Counted from the stretch's first letter, positions 1 to 9,740 are shown. The stretch: 64,000 bases of DNA from Pseudomonas asplenii (GCF_900105475.1 NZ_LT629777.1:1240001-1304000), one strand, 5' to 3'. Made by a program: numbers and translations. The notes: generated by a model not told the origin, from the letters alone.

Positions 1-2
1 GC

Positions 3-95
3 GTGCTGGCGGATGTCGCACCGACCATGCTCAAGCTTCTGGGCCTTAAACAGCCCGAAGAGATGACCGGTACTTCGATCCTGACGGACCGTTAA
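3..95 (+). CDS. gpmI: 2,3-bisphosphoglycerate-independent phosphoglycerate mutase, C-terminal end
   Basis: Only the last 30 codons are inside the window. They read in frame from base 3 to a TAA at 93-95 and contain [15 protein letters not shown] and MTGTSILTD, which match the conserved C-terminus of the cofactor-independent (Mn-dependent) phosphoglycerate mutase of glycolysis. The position directly upstream of envC-ctpA-yibQ agrees with the usual gpmI-envC order in gammaproteobacteria. The identification rests on a short tail plus context. Confidence 0.85.
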   Translation: MLADVAPTMLKLLGLKQPEEMTGTSILTDR

Positions 96-108
96 AAGCT
101 GAAAATCC

Positions 109-130
109 GGCCGACAGCGTGCTGTCGGCC
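109..130. terminator. Hairpin after gpmI
   Basis: GGCCGACAGC and GCTGTCGGCC form a perfect 10-bp stem with a 2-nt loop, 14 nt after the gpmI stop. A weak T-rich stretch follows, and a run of eight T lies further on at about 174-181. It may attenuate or end gpmI transcription before envC, but the lack of an immediate U-tract makes its efficiency uncertain. Confidence 0.5.
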
Positions 131-234
131 TACCTCTTTATCGGAAACGCCTGAAAGCAACCGCTTTTGGACGTTTTTTTTGCAACGCGTGGCGGGCATA
201 CTAGGCCGTCTCGTTTCCAGGTGTCGCCCGCCCC

Positions 235-1530
235 ATGCTTCGCGCCCTTATCGCCCTAGCCCTGATCTGCCTGCTCCAACCGGCCTTTGCCGACGAGCGC
301 GCACAAACCCAACAACAGTTGGACGCCACGCGTCAGGACATCGCCGAACTGAAGAAACTCCTGGGCAAGCTGCAGGAAGAAAAATCCGGCGTGCAGAAAG
401 ATCTGCGCGGCACAGAAACCGAGATGGGCAAGCTGGAAAAGCAGGTCGATGCACTGCAGAAAGATCTGAAGAAGAGCGAGAGCGAACTGCAGCGGCTCGA
501 TGGAGAGAAAAAAAAACTCCAGAGCGCGCGCACTGAACAGCAACGACTGATCGCCATCCAGGCCCGCGCCGCCTACCAGAGCGGCCGCCAGGAATACCTC
601 AAGCTGCTGCTCAACCAGCAGAACCCGGAAAAATTCGCCCGCACCCTCACCTATTACGACTACTTGAGCAAGGCCCGCCTGGAGCAGTTGAAGAACTTCA
701 ACGAGACCCTGCGCCAGTTGGCCAACGTCGAAAAAGACATCAATCTGCAGCAGGCCCAATTGCTGGTGCAGAAGAGCGATCTCGACAGCCAGCGTGAGGA
801 ACTCGACAAGGTCCGCAAGGAGCGCCAGACCGCACTGGCCAAGCTCAACCAGGACGTCAAGGACCGCGACCAGAAGCTCGCCGCCCGCGAGCAGGATCAG
901 GCCGATCTGTCGAAAGTACTGAAAACCATCGAAGAAACCCTGGCCCGTCAGGCCCGTGAGGCGGAGGAAGCGCGTCAGAAAGCGCTGCTCGCCCAGCAGG
1001 AAGCGGAAAAAAAGCGTCAGCAGGAAGCCCAGGCACTGGCCGATCGGGGCGACGACAGCCCGCGAAAACCGCAGCATTCGACGCCAGGCCCACTGGTTTC
1101 CAGCGCAGGAGAATCATTCGGCGGCCCTTTTTCCGCAGCGCGCGGCAAACTTCCATGGCCTGTTAATGGTCGATTGTTGGCGCGCTTTGGAGAAACCCGT
1201 GGTGACGACGTGCGCAGCAAGTGGGACGGTGTGATGATCGGGGCCGCCGCCGGCAGCCAGGTCCATGCCGTACACGGCGGGCGCGTGGTGTTCGCCGACT
1301 GGTTGCGCGGTGCCGGCCTGCTGGTGATTCTCGACCACGGCAACGGCTACCTGAGCCTGTATGGCCACAACCAGACCCTGCTTAAATCGGCCGGGGATGT
1401 GGTAAAAGCCGGTGAGTCGATCTCTACTGTAGGCAACAGTGGCGGTCAGGAGACACCGGCGTTGTATTTCGCTATACGTCAGCAGGGTCACCCGAGTGAT
1501 CCGGCCCAATGGTGTCGCGCGCAAGGATAG
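235..1530 (+). CDS. envC: Murein hydrolase activator EnvC (degenerate LytM/M23 domain)
   Basis: A 431-aa exported protein. Residues 1-19 form a Sec signal peptide ending PAFA. About residues 22-270 are a long Gln/Lys/Glu-rich coiled coil, and a C-terminal LytM (M23) domain covers about 310-425. EnvC proteins sit at the divisome with FtsEX and activate periplasmic amidases rather than cutting peptidoglycan themselves. That fits here: the zinc ligands of active M23 enzymes are missing, with SKWDGVMI where HxGxD is expected and ALYFAIRQ where the HxH strand is expected. ATG 235 is chosen because it starts the signal peptide. The gene lies in the same direction as gpmI, ctpA and yibQ, probably partly co-transcribed. 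Confidence 0.9.
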   Translation: MLRALIALALICLLQPAFADERAQTQQQLDATRQDIAELKKLLGKLQEEKSGVQKDLRGTETEMGKLEKQVDALQKDLKKSESELQRLDGEKKKLQSARTEQQRLIAIQARAAYQSGRQEYLKLLLNQQNPEKFARTLTYYDYLSKARLEQLKNFNETLRQLANVEKDINLQQAQLLVQKSDLDSQREELDKVRKERQTALAKLNQDVKDRDQKLAAREQDQADLSKVLKTIEETLARQAREAEEARQKALLAQQEAEKKRQQEAQALADRGDDSPRKPQHSTPGPLVSSAGESFGGPFSAARGKLPWPVNGRLLARFGETRGDDVRSKWDGVMIGAAAGSQVHAVHGGRVVFADWLRGAGLLVILDHGNGYLSLYGHNQTLLKSAGDVVKAGESISTVGNSGGQETPALYFAIRQQGHPSDPAQWCRAQG

Positions 1531-1561
1531 GCGCCGTACCTTATTTAGGAGTTCGTTCGAC

Positions 1562-2884
1562 ATGCTGCATTTGTCCCGCCTCACCTCGTTGGCCCTGACG
1601 ATCGCCCTTGTGATCGGTGCGCCCCACGCGTTCGCTGCGCAACCCGCTCAGCCCGCCCCGGCCGCCGCTCCTGCGGTTACCGCCAAGGCTCCGCTGCCGC
1701 TCGATGAGTTGCGCACCTTCGCCGAGGTCATGGACCGGATCAAGGCCGCCTACGTTGAACCCGTGGACGACAAGACCCTGCTGGAAAACGCCATCAAGGG
1801 CATGCTCAGCAACCTTGACCCGCACTCCGCGTACCTGGGGCCGGAAGACTTCGCCCAATTGCAGGAAGACACCAGCGGCGAGTTCGGCGGCCTGGGCATC
1901 GAAGTCGGCATGGAAGACAACTTCGTCAAGGTCGTCTCGCCCATCGACGACACCCCCGCTTCCAAGGCTGGCATCGAGGCTGGCGACCTGATCGTCAAGA
2001 TCAACGGTCAGCCAACCCGTGGCCAGACCATGACCGAAGCCGTCGACAAGATGCGCGGCAAGGTCGGCCAGAAGATCACCCTGACCCTGGTTCGCAACGG
2101 CGGCACGCCGTTCGATGTGACCCTGACCCGGGCGATCATCCGCACCAAGAGCGTGCGCAGCCAGATGCTGGAGAACGGCTACGGCTACATCCGCATCACC
2201 CAGTTCCAGGTCAAGACCGGCGAAGAGGTCTCCAAGGCCCTGGCCGCGCTGCGCAAGGAAAACGGCAACAAGAAACTCAACGGCATCGTCCTCGACCTGC
2301 GCAACAACCCTGGCGGCGTGCTGCAGGCGGCGGTGGAAGTGGTCGACCATTTCATCACCAAGGGCCTGATCGTCTACACCAAGGGTCGCATCGCCAACTC
2401 CGAACTGCGCTTCTCGGCCACCGGCCACGACGAAAGCGATGCCTCGCCGATGGTCGTACTGATCAACGGTGGCAGTGCCTCGGCGTCGGAAATCGTCGCC
2501 GGCGCCCTGCAGGACCAGAAACGCGCGGTACTGATGGGCACCACCAGCTTCGGCAAGGGCTCGGTACAGACCGTGTTGCCGCTGAGCAACGACCGCGCGC
2601 TGAAACTCACAACGGCGCTGTACTTCACGCCAAACGGCCGCTCGATCCAGGCCCAGGGCATCATCCCGGACATCGAAGTGCGCCAGGCCAAGGTCACCGG
2701 TGCCCAGGACGACGAAACCTTCAAGGAAGCCGATCTGCAAGGTCACCTGGGCAACGGCAACGGCGGTGCCGACAAGCCGAGCGTCAAGGCGACCAAGGGC
2801 AAGGCGCGTCTGCAGGACGACGACTACCAGTTGGGACAAGCCCTGAGCCTGCTCAAGGGTCTGAGCGTCACGCGCGGCAATTGA
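1562..2884 (+). CDS. ctpA: Carboxy-terminal processing protease CtpA (S41 family)
   Basis: A 440-aa periplasmic serine protease with a signal peptide ending PHAFA, a PDZ domain at about residues 95-190 and an S41 catalytic domain behind it. The nucleophile is probably Ser307 in SASASE and the general base Lys332 in SFGKGSVQ. Their 25-residue spacing equals that of the Ser/Lys dyad of E. coli Prc. The start at 1562 is preceded by AGGAG and begins the signal peptide; a longer upstream reading is not needed. The family trims C-termini of exported proteins and, in Pseudomonas, degrades cell-wall hydrolases, which fits its position next to envC. Confidence 0.92.
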   Translation: MLHLSRLTSLALTIALVIGAPHAFAAQPAQPAPAAAPAVTAKAPLPLDELRTFAEVMDRIKAAYVEPVDDKTLLENAIKGMLSNLDPHSAYLGPEDFAQLQEDTSGEFGGLGIEVGMEDNFVKVVSPIDDTPASKAGIEAGDLIVKINGQPTRGQTMTEAVDKMRGKVGQKITLTLVRNGGTPFDVTLTRAIIRTKSVRSQMLENGYGYIRITQFQVKTGEEVSKALAALRKENGNKKLNGIVLDLRNNPGGVLQAAVEVVDHFITKGLIVYTKGRIANSELRFSATGHDESDASPMVVLINGGSASASEIVAGALQDQKRAVLMGTTSFGKGSVQTVLPLSNDRALKLTTALYFTPNGRSIQAQGIIPDIEVRQAKVTGAQDDETFKEADLQGHLGNGNGGADKPSVKATKGKARLQDDDYQLGQALSLLKGLSVTRGN

Positions 2885-2885
2885 G

Positions 2886-3665
2886 ATGCTGCGCTGGACC
2901 CTACTGGCGCTGTTCGGTTGCCTGATCGGCGTTGCCCAGGCAACGCCGACGCAAACGCCGGCCCCCGCCAAAGCCTACCTGACACTGATCATCGATGACC
3001 TGGGGCAGAATCTGCCCCGGGATCGTCGTGTGCTCGCCTTGCCCGGACCGATCACGCCCTCGATCATGCCCGATACGCCCCACGCTGCCGAACTGGCTCG
3101 CGAGGCGCACCAGGCCGGCAAGATCGTCATGCTGCACATGCCGATGGACCCGGCAACCGGACCGTTCGCCTGGCACCCCGACCTGCCCCTGGAAGAACTG
3201 CAGAAGCGCCTGGCGGCCGCCTTCGAGGCCGTGCCCTATACCAGCGGCATCAACAACCACGAAGGCAGCCGCATGACTGCGGAGCCGGCGGCCATGGCCT
3301 GGTTGATGGGCGAGTTGCAACGGCGCAACAAATTCTTCGTCGACAGCCGCACCAGCGCCAAGACGGTCGCGGCATCCGAAGCGCAGAAAATCGGCCTGGC
3401 CAGCGTGTCGCGGGATGTTTTTCTGGATAATGAACGCACGGAGACGGCGATCACTGCCCAGTTGCAGACCGCGATCAGGCTGGCACGCAAGCAGGGCACG
3501 GCGGTGGTCATCGGCCATCCGTACCCGCAGACGCTGGCAGTGCTGGAACGCGAACTGCCCAGGCTCAAGGAGCAGGGGATCGAGTGGATCGACATCCGCT
3601 CGATGATTGCCCTGCGGGGTAATCAGGCCACTTCAGGGCATGGCAAAGACGGGGTTTATCGCTGA
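2886..3665 (+). CDS. yibQ: Divergent polysaccharide deacetylase family protein (YibQ)
   Basis: A 259-aa exported protein with a signal peptide ending VAQA. It carries the YibQ/DUF610 hallmarks: LIIDDLG near the N-terminus, LHMPMDP, GINNHEGSRMT, FFVDSRTSA and VVIGHPYPQT. The fold is that of NodB-like polysaccharide deacetylases, with His/Asp residues in the expected strands, but the substrate of the family is not established. It starts 2 nt after the ctpA stop, so it is almost certainly in the same transcript. The conserved gpmI-envC-ctpA-yibQ linkage suggests a role in cell-envelope maintenance. Confidence 0.85.
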   Translation: MLRWTLLALFGCLIGVAQATPTQTPAPAKAYLTLIIDDLGQNLPRDRRVLALPGPITPSIMPDTPHAAELAREAHQAGKIVMLHMPMDPATGPFAWHPDLPLEELQKRLAAAFEAVPYTSGINNHEGSRMTAEPAAMAWLMGELQRRNKFFVDSRTSAKTVAASEAQKIGLASVSRDVFLDNERTETAITAQLQTAIRLARKQGTAVVIGHPYPQTLAVLERELPRLKEQGIEWIDIRSMIALRGNQATSGHGKDGVYR

Positions 3666-3694
3666 GTGGCAGAGAGTGAACCCTGTGCTGGGGT

Positions 3695-4450
3695 CTACAG
3701 GTAACGCGCCATGATCTCGTCGATCTTGCCTTCCTTGCGCAACTGATCCAGCGCCGCCTGCAACCGGGCGACCACCGCGTCCGGCACTTCCTTGTTCAAG
3801 GCCAGGTACAACTCGGCGCTGTTGAAGCGCAGCACGGTCTTGAGCCCGGTGATACCCTCCTGGCGCGCCAGGAAGCGTCCGGCCGGATCACCGGTGGCCC
3901 ACAGGTCGATCTTTCCATCCACCAGCTTCCTGGCATTGTCCTGGTCTCGCAGCACCAGCACCGGCTGCAGCCCCTGGCGGGCCAGACTCTGCGCGATGGC
4001 ATCGCCCTTGTAGGCGCCCACCTTGTACTTGCGCGCCTGCACCAGGGCCGTCAGCGCCAACTGACTGTCGGCCCGGGCAAGCATCACCCAGTCATCGGGG
4101 CCGATCGGGCCGACCCATTTGAACAGGGTTTCACGCTCCGGCAGGCGCGCCATCACGAACACGCCGTAACCAGGGTTTTCCAGGGCGAGCTTGTAGACCC
4201 GCTCCCAGGGGAACCGCAGAGTCAGGCTGTATCGGATATCGGCACGCTTGAAGGTTTCGCGGACGATATCCACGGCGATGCCTTCGATATTCTCGTCCTG
4301 GGCGAAGTTCTTGCCGTTCTTCGCCATGTTGTAGGGCGGGAAGTTCTCGGTCAGCAGGACCAACGAAGTACCGGCACCTTCCTGCGCGAAAGCGGCGCCG
4401 GTCAGCAGCAGTGAGGTGCTGGCGACGGCCAGGAGAAGACGTTTGAGCAT
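3695..4450 (-). CDS. Periplasmic amino-acid-type solute-binding protein (SBP_bac_3)
   Basis: A 251-aa protein with a Sec signal peptide ending AAFA. The mature part follows the family 3 extracellular solute-binding fold: LLTENFPPYN at the start of lobe 1, GIAVDIVRE, WERVYKLA and GDAIAQSLA. ATG 4450 is used because it begins the signal peptide; the longer upstream reading has no such feature. No permease or ATPase gene is adjacent, so it may serve a transporter encoded elsewhere or bind a ligand for another purpose. It lies downstream of hisF on the same strand, 71 nt away. The ligand cannot be told from sequence. Confidence 0.8.
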   Translation of the reverse strand: MLKRLLLAVASTSLLLTGAAFAQEGAGTSLVLLTENFPPYNMAKNGKNFAQDENIEGIAVDIVRETFKRADIRYSLTLRFPWERVYKLALENPGYGVFVMARLPERETLFKWVGPIGPDDWVMLARADSQLALTALVQARKYKVGAYKGDAIAQSLARQGLQPVLVLRDQDNARKLVDGKIDLWATGDPAGRFLARQEGITGLKTVLRFNSAELYLALNKEVPDAVVARLQAALDQLRKEGKIDEIMARYL

Positions 4451-4521
4451 GCTGTAATACCAAAGTCCATGGCGTGCCCAAGAGTGGCCTGGGCTCGCCA
4501 TGCTGTCCAGTGGTCCCGGGT

Positions 4522-5292
4522 TCAGCGGACCACGATACCGTGTTGCGCCATGTAGGCCTTGGCTTCGGGCACGGTGTACTCGCCGAAGTGGAAGATACTC
4601 GCCGCCAGTACCGCGCTGGCATGGCCTTCGAGGATGCCGTCGGCCAGATGCTGGAGGTTGCCGACGCCGCCGGAGGCGATCACCGGAATGCCCAGGGCAT
4701 CGCTGATGGCGCGGGTCACGCCCAGGTCGAAACCGCTTTTCATGCCGTCCTGGTCCATGCTGGTGAGCAGGATCTCACCGGCGCCCAGGCCTTCCATCTT
4801 CTTCGCCCACTCCACCGCGTCCAGCCCGGTGGGCTTGCGACCGCCGTGGGTGAAAATCTCCCAGCGCGGGGTTTCGCCCGGCAACGAGACCTTCTTGGCG
4901 TCGATGGCAACGACGATGCACTGCGAGCCGAAGCGGTCAGCCGCCTCACCGACAAACTCGGGATTGAACACCGCTGCGGTGTTGATCGAGACCTTGTCGG
5001 CACCAGCGTTGAGCAGGTTGCGGATATCCTGCACGGTACGCACGCCGCCGCCCACGGTCAGCGGAATGAACACCTGGCTGGCCATGCGCTCGACCGTGTG
5101 CAGCGTGGTGTCACGGCCATCGACGCTGGCGGTGATGTCGAGGAAGGTGATCTCGTCCGCGCCCTGTTCGTCGTAACGACGAGCGATTTCCACCGGGTCA
5201 CCGGCATCGCGGATGTTCTCGAACTTGACGCCCTTGACCACGCGACCGTTGTCGACGTCCAGGCAAGGGATGATGCGTTTGGCCAGCGCCAT
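4522..5292 (-). CDS. hisF: Imidazole glycerol phosphate synthase cyclase subunit HisF
   Basis: A 256-aa (beta/alpha)8 barrel. It takes ammonia from HisH and converts PRFAR into IGP and AICAR in histidine biosynthesis. The catalytic Asp of the first strand is in [12 protein letters not shown] and the second in [12 protein letters not shown]; the phosphate-binding GGGVR and ASGGVGN loops are present. Length is normal. It is separated from hisA by 9 nt and lies at the end of the hisB-hisH-DUF2164-hisA-hisF series on the minus strand. Confidence 0.97.
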   Translation of the reverse strand: MALAKRIIPCLDVDNGRVVKGVKFENIRDAGDPVEIARRYDEQGADEITFLDITASVDGRDTTLHTVERMASQVFIPLTVGGGVRTVQDIRNLLNAGADKVSINTAAVFNPEFVGEAADRFGSQCIVVAIDAKKVSLPGETPRWEIFTHGGRKPTGLDAVEWAKKMEGLGAGEILLTSMDQDGMKSGFDLGVTRAISDALGIPVIASGGVGNLQHLADGILEGHASAVLAASIFHFGEYTVPEAKAYMAQHGIVVR

Positions 5293-5301
5293 GGTCAGTC
5301 C

Positions 5302-6039
5302 TCAGCCTGTGTAGGAATCGCAGAAGGCTTGCGCCTCGGCGACATCGAGAGTGCCTTCGTAGATCGCCCGGCCGGTGATTGCACCGATGATGCCCGGGGC
5401 CTTGGCGTCCAGCAGGGTCTTGATATCGCCCAGGTTGTGGATACCGCCGGAAGCGATCACCGGGATCTTCGTCGCGGCGGCCAGGGCGGCGGTGAAGGGC
5501 ACGTTGCAGCCCTGCATCATGCCGTCCTTGGCGATGTCGGTGTAGACGATCGCAGACACGCCATCGGCTTCGAAACGCTTGGCCAGGTCGATCACCTGCA
5601 CCGAGCTGACTTCAGCCCAGCCATCGGTGGCGACAAAACCGTCCTTGGCATCCAGGCCAACGATCACCTTGCCGGGGAACGCACGGCAGGCTTCGGCGAC
5701 GAACTCGGGCTGCTTGACCGCCTTGGTGCCGATGATCACGTAGCTCACGCCGGCCTTCACGTAGTGCTCGATGGTCTCCAGCGAGCGGATGCCGCCGCCG
5801 ATCTGGATCGGCAGGTTCGGATAGCGTCTGGCGATGGCGGTGACCACCTCGCCATTGACCGGCTGGCCTTCGAAGGCGCCGTTCAGATCGACCAGATGCA
5901 GACGACGGCAACCGCCCTCCACCCACTTGGCAGCCATGCTCACCGGGTCATCGGAGAACACCGTGGAATCTTCCATGCGGCCCTGGCGCAGACGTACGCA
6001 GGCACCGTCTTTGAGATCGATAGCGGGGATAATCAGCAT
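5302..6039 (-). CDS. hisA: ProFAR isomerase HisA
   Basis: A 245-aa (beta/alpha)8 barrel that isomerises ProFAR to PRFAR, the step before HisHF. The catalytic aspartates are in [10 protein letters not shown] (first strand) and [14 protein letters not shown] (fifth strand), and both phosphate-binding motifs (IGGGIRS, ASGGI) are visible. Length is typical. It is transcribed with hisF, and the gap to the DUF2164 gene upstream is only 41 nt, so one transcript from hisB is likely. Confidence 0.97.
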   Translation of the reverse strand: MLIIPAIDLKDGACVRLRQGRMEDSTVFSDDPVSMAAKWVEGGCRRLHLVDLNGAFEGQPVNGEVVTAIARRYPNLPIQIGGGIRSLETIEHYVKAGVSYVIIGTKAVKQPEFVAEACRAFPGKVIVGLDAKDGFVATDGWAEVSSVQVIDLAKRFEADGVSAIVYTDIAKDGMMQGCNVPFTAALAAATKIPVIASGGIHNLGDIKTLLDAKAPGIIGAITGRAIYEGTLDVAEAQAFCDSYTG

Positions 6040-6080
6040 CTGGAAAACCTTAAAGTCGTTTTTTCAGCTTCACTCGGAAA

Positions 6081-6341
6081 TCAGTTTTTCTCGAGCGCCC
6101 ACAAGTCGCTTTCGATGCTCTCGAACCTTTCCTTAAGGTGCGTCTGCACATCGAAAATCGCCCTGTTGTAATAGTGCGGAGCAATTTCGCGGGTAAACAG
6201 ATCAAGGATTTCTGCCGCTTCGAACGAACCCAGTGCCAGTTCGAAACGGTCCTCCATGAAACGCTTGATCTTGTGGCAAGCCTCGCTCTCCTCCTGGGGA
6301 GAAAGCGTCAGGAGCGGCGGCTTGCCCTTCTTCGCGGCCAC
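6081..6341 (-). CDS. DUF2164 family protein inside the histidine gene cluster
   Basis: A small 86-aa protein whose start codon shares one base with the hisH stop, so the two are probably translationally coupled. It matches the pattern of DUF2164: a basic N-terminus (MAAKKGKPP), a Leu/Glu helix LTLSPQEESEACHKIK, then FELALGSFEAAEILD and a C-terminal YYNRAIFDVQ. There is no signal peptide or membrane segment. No biochemical role is established for the family. Its place between hisH and hisA is why co-expression with histidine genes is expected; a direct role in histidine synthesis is only a guess. Confidence 0.85.
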   Translation of the reverse strand: MAAKKGKPPLLTLSPQEESEACHKIKRFMEDRFELALGSFEAAEILDLFTREIAPHYYNRAIFDVQTHLKERFESIESDLWALEKN

Positions 6342-6979
6342 TACCAGCGCCCGTCCCAGGCGACGAAATTCTGCAGCAGCTGCAGGCCGTGGGTATGGCT
6401 CTTCTCCGGGTGGAACTGCACGGCGAAACGCGAACCCTCGGCCAGCGCCGCAGCGAAGTCGACGCCGTAGTGACCGCTGCCAACCACCTGCCGAGGATTA
6501 CCGGCGGCGATGTAGTAGCTGTGCACGAAATAGAACCGCGCCAGGTCCGGGATGTTGTGCCACAGGGGATGGTCCACCGCCTGTTTCACTTCGTTCCAGC
6601 CCATGTGCGGGACCTTCAGGTGCGCGCCATCTTCCTGCAGGTCCTTGCCGAAGAACTTCACCTGGCCGGGAAACAGGCCGATGCAATCGACCCCACCGTT
6701 CTCTTCACTGCGCTCGAGCAAGGCTTGCATGCCCACGCAGATACCGAGGAACGGACGGTCCTGGCTGACCTCGCGCACCAGCGAGTCGAAGCCCAGGCGA
6801 CGGATCTCCGCCATGCAGTCGCGAATCGCGCCGACACCAGGAAATACCACCCGGTCCGCTTCGCGAATCACGGCAGCGTCGCTGGTGATCATCACCTTGC
6901 CGGCCCCCACGTGCTCGAGGGCCTTGCCCACAGAGTGCAGGTTGCCCATGCCGTAGTCGATAACCGCAACTGTCTGCAT
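6341..6979 (-). CDS. hisH: Imidazole glycerol phosphate synthase glutaminase subunit HisH
   Basis: A 212-aa class I glutamine amidotransferase that supplies ammonia to HisF. The nucleophilic Cys lies in [17 protein letters not shown] (about residue 84), and the catalytic His/Glu pair is in the FHPEKS motif near the C-terminus. The oxyanion-strand region VVFPGVGA is present. Its start overlaps the hisB stop by 1 nt and its stop overlaps the DUF2164 start, a tightly coupled arrangement. Confidence 0.97.
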   Translation of the reverse strand: MQTVAVIDYGMGNLHSVGKALEHVGAGKVMITSDAAVIREADRVVFPGVGAIRDCMAEIRRLGFDSLVREVSQDRPFLGICVGMQALLERSEENGGVDCIGLFPGQVKFFGKDLQEDGAHLKVPHMGWNEVKQAVDHPLWHNIPDLARFYFVHSYYIAAGNPRQVVGSGHYGVDFAAALAEGSRFAVQFHPEKSHTHGLQLLQNFVAWDGRW

Positions 6980-7572
6980 CAGAGCACGCCCTTGGTGGAA
7001 GGCATCTGCCCGGCCATGCGCTCATCCAGCTCGACGGCCATGCGCAGGGCGCGGCCGAAGGCCTTGAAGACGGTCTCGATCTGGTGATGGGTGTTGTGCC
7101 CGCGCAGGGTGTCGATGTGCAGGGTGACGTTGGCGTGGTTGACGAAGCCCTGGAAGAATTCCTGGAACAGATCGACGTCGAAACCGCCCACGGTGGCGCG
7201 GGTGAACGGCACGTGCATCTGCAGGCCGGGACGGCCGGAGAAGTCGATGACCACGCGCGACAGCGCTTCGTCCAGCGGCACATAGGCATGGCCGTAGCGG
7301 CGAATGCCCTTCTTGTCGCCGATGGCCTTGCTGAAAGCCTGGCCGAGGGTGATACCGACGTCTTCCACGGTGTGGTGGTCGTCGATATGCAGGTCGCCCT
7401 TGCTTTCGATATCCAGGTCGATCAGCCCGTGACGGGCGATCTGGTCGAGCATGTGTTCAAGAAAAGGCACACCGATATCAAATCGGGCCTTTCCGGTGCC
7501 ATCCAGGTTGATCGAGGCTTTGATCTGGGTTTCCAGAGTGTCGCGCTCGACGGACGCCTTACGTTCGGCCAT
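6979..7572 (-). CDS. hisB: Imidazoleglycerol-phosphate dehydratase HisB
   Basis: A 197-aa monofunctional HisB that dehydrates IGP to imidazole acetol phosphate. The two Mn-binding His clusters are plain: [10 protein letters not shown] and GHNTHHQIE. The ATG at 7572 is preferred over the GTG one codon upstream because GGAG lies 7-10 nt before it and because the family begins MAERKA. There is no fused phosphatase domain, as in other pseudomonads. It is the first gene of the series, so its promoter should lie between 7573 and 7707. Confidence 0.96.
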   Translation of the reverse strand: MAERKASVERDTLETQIKASINLDGTGKARFDIGVPFLEHMLDQIARHGLIDLDIESKGDLHIDDHHTVEDVGITLGQAFSKAIGDKKGIRRYGHAYVPLDEALSRVVIDFSGRPGLQMHVPFTRATVGGFDVDLFQEFFQGFVNHANVTLHIDTLRGHNTHHQIETVFKAFGRALRMAVELDERMAGQMPSTKGVL

Positions 7573-7707
7573 CACCAGCTCCGCAAAATCATTGGGCGAA
7601 AAAGGCGATCATTATAGGCGTGCGCACGGCAAACAGAAACACGGAAGGTGAGTTCCCTGACGGGCTGGAACCAGCACCGTCAGGGCTATACCTGTCAGGA
7701 CAACCGC

Positions 7708-9369
7708 TTAGTGGAACAGCACGGCGGTCTTTTGCAGGGTGATCCAGACACCCCAGGCCAGTGGAATGCCCACCGCCAGCCAGGCGGCGATCGCCAGAGG
7801 CTTGCTGCCCGGCGCGGCTTTCCACTCCAGCACGGTGCTGCCGTCCGCGCCCTTGTCATGACCCAGCGCCTGCTCGGCAGCCAGTTCGGCATCGGTCATG
7901 AAGTACTTGTCGGCCACCGGACGCACCAGCAGGTTGCAGATGAAACCCAGCACCAGCAGGCCAGCGAGGATGTACAAGGTGATGTCGTAGGCAGCCGCGC
8001 GCGGCACACCAATGCTCAGCTGGTACTCGCGCAGGTAGTTCACCAACACCGGGCCGAGCACGCCAGCAGCGGCCCAGGCGGTCAGCAGACGACCGTGGAT
8101 CGCACCGACCATCTGGGTGCCGAACAGGTCCGCCAGGTAGGCTGGAACCGTGGCGAAACCACCGCCGTACATCGACAGCACCACACAGAACGCAGCCACG
8201 AACAGCGCGACGTTGCCCAGGTGACCGAGGCTCGGGACCGACGCATAGAGCGCGAAGCCCAGGGCGAAGAACACGAAGTAGGTCGCCTTGCGGCCGATGT
8301 AGTCCGAGAACGAGGCCCAGAAGAACCGGCCACCGATGTTGAACAGGCTCAACAGGCCGGTGAAACCGGCGGCGATCGCGGCGATCTGCGCCAGTTGCGC
8401 GGCGTCCAGCTGGCTGAAGGTCAGGTCGTTACCCAGCAGCTTGCCGCCGAACACTTCCTGCAGCAGTGGCGAAGCCATGCCGAGAATGCCGATACCCGCC
8501 GATACGTTCAGGCACAGCACCAGCCATACCAGGCGGAATTGCGGGGTTTTCCAGGCCACGTTCACGTGCACGTGACGGTGGGTGATCATCGCGTTACTGG
8601 TTTTCTTCACCGGCGCGGTCCAACCCTCGGGCTTCCAGCCAGTCGGTGGGACGCGGTAGGCCAATGCCCCACCGATCATGAAGACGAAGTAGATCGCCGC
8701 CATCGCGACGAAGCTCTGCCACACACCGACGCTGGTCGGCGAAGCGAAATGGCCCATCAGTGCCGTCGCCAGTGGTGCACCGACCATCGCGCCGCCGCCG
8801 AAGCCCATGATCGCCATGCCCGTGGCCATGCCACGCTTGTCCGGGAACCACTTGATCAGGGTCGAGACCGGCGAGATGTAACCCAGCCCCAGCCCGATAC
8901 CGCCGATCACCCCCGAACCGAGCCACATCAGCCAGATCTGGTGGGTATGAATCCCCAGTGCGGAAATCAGCAGACCGCCGCACCAGCACAGTGCCGAAAC
9001 CACACCGGCCTTGCGCGGACCGGCATGCTCCAGCCAGCCACCCCAGATTGCCGCAGAGCAGCCCAGGAAGATGAAGAACAGGGTGTAGATCCAGCCGAGC
9101 ATCGAGATCGGCCAGTCGCATTGCGACGAGAACACCTGTTCGAAAAAGCCGATATCCGGCGCACAGGCCACCGGCGCGGAGATCCCCAGCGCCTTGGACA
9201 GCGGCAACCAGAATACCGAGAAGCCATAGGCCATGCCGATGCACAAATGGATGGCCAGGGCAGCCGGTGGAACCAGCCAGCGGTTGAAACCGGGCTTGGC
9301 GATGATGCGTTCCTTGGACAGGAACGCAGGCTCGGCGGCAAGGCCGCCGGCCGTGGTGCTAGTGCTCAT
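7708..9369 (-). CDS. OFA-family MFS transporter
   Basis: A 553-aa inner-membrane protein with about 12 predicted hydrophobic segments. It is longer than a minimal MFS protein because of an extra hydrophilic loop with two cysteines (near VACAPDIGFFEQVFSSQCDW) and a soluble C-terminal tail. Motifs GWIYTLFFIFLG, GSGVIGGIGLGLGYISPV and FPDKRGMATG are typical of the oxalate/formate antiporter (OFA) branch. The start at 9369 has GGGGGAAA upstream; the longer reading to 9561 has no support. Substrates of this subgroup are mostly unknown; organic acids are likely. Confidence 0.85.
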   Translation of the reverse strand: MSTSTTAGGLAAEPAFLSKERIIAKPGFNRWLVPPAALAIHLCIGMAYGFSVFWLPLSKALGISAPVACAPDIGFFEQVFSSQCDWPISMLGWIYTLFFIFLGCSAAIWGGWLEHAGPRKAGVVSALCWCGGLLISALGIHTHQIWLMWLGSGVIGGIGLGLGYISPVSTLIKWFPDKRGMATGMAIMGFGGGAMVGAPLATALMGHFASPTSVGVWQSFVAMAAIYFVFMIGGALAYRVPPTGWKPEGWTAPVKKTSNAMITHRHVHVNVAWKTPQFRLVWLVLCLNVSAGIGILGMASPLLQEVFGGKLLGNDLTFSQLDAAQLAQIAAIAAGFTGLLSLFNIGGRFFWASFSDYIGRKATYFVFFALGFALYASVPSLGHLGNVALFVAAFCVVLSMYGGGFATVPAYLADLFGTQMVGAIHGRLLTAWAAAGVLGPVLVNYLREYQLSIGVPRAAAYDITLYILAGLLVLGFICNLLVRPVADKYFMTDAELAAEQALGHDKGADGSTVLEWKAAPGSKPLAIAAWLAVGIPLAWGVWITLQKTAVLFH

Positions 9370-9740
9370 TGGTGTTTCCCCCATTGGAATTATGGTTCGC
9401 CGGACACACTTCATTCCCAACCTTTGTGCACGCAGGCATGGTCGTTTTATTGAATGTAGCTCCGAGACGCGGCAATAGGCCGCAGAAAGACTGGCGAACT
9501 GAGAGAGATTACCACTTGCTCGTGACAGATGAAGCAAACTGATATCGTCTTTTGTAATCAAACTGCACCACCGCTCCGCATTCTCCTGGTGAGGGTCGGC
9601 CTGCTGGCGATGACATCCGCTTGGGCACGAAGAGGCCCCGGCCTATTCACAATCGCCAACAACCTAGCGCCAACCGACTGCCTTCGTAGCGTTATACTCG
9701 CCAGCTCACTTCATATTCGACTGACTACAAGGACTCGCCC
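9370..9740. other. Divergent intergenic region, MFS gene / asmA
   Basis: About 370 nt between two divergently read genes. It must hold both promoters. A weak REP-like piece with core GGCCTGCTGGCGAT is at about 9598-9611. I see no RNA gene or coding sequence. AAGGA precedes the asmA start at the right edge. Confidence 0.5.

Noticed and set aside
1541..2971. 476-aa minus-strand open frame opposite ctpA
   Set aside because: Antisense shadow; ctpA carries the complete Ser/Lys protease dyad.
4474..6171. 565-aa plus-strand open frame opposite hisF/hisA
   Set aside because: GC-rich antisense shadow of two unmistakable his genes; His/Asp-rich composition typical of such shadows and no family match.
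7648..9453. 601-aa plus-strand open frame opposite the MFS gene
   Set aside because: Antisense shadow: Gln/His/Arg-rich, with no hydrophobic pattern or motif, while the minus strand gives a full transporter.
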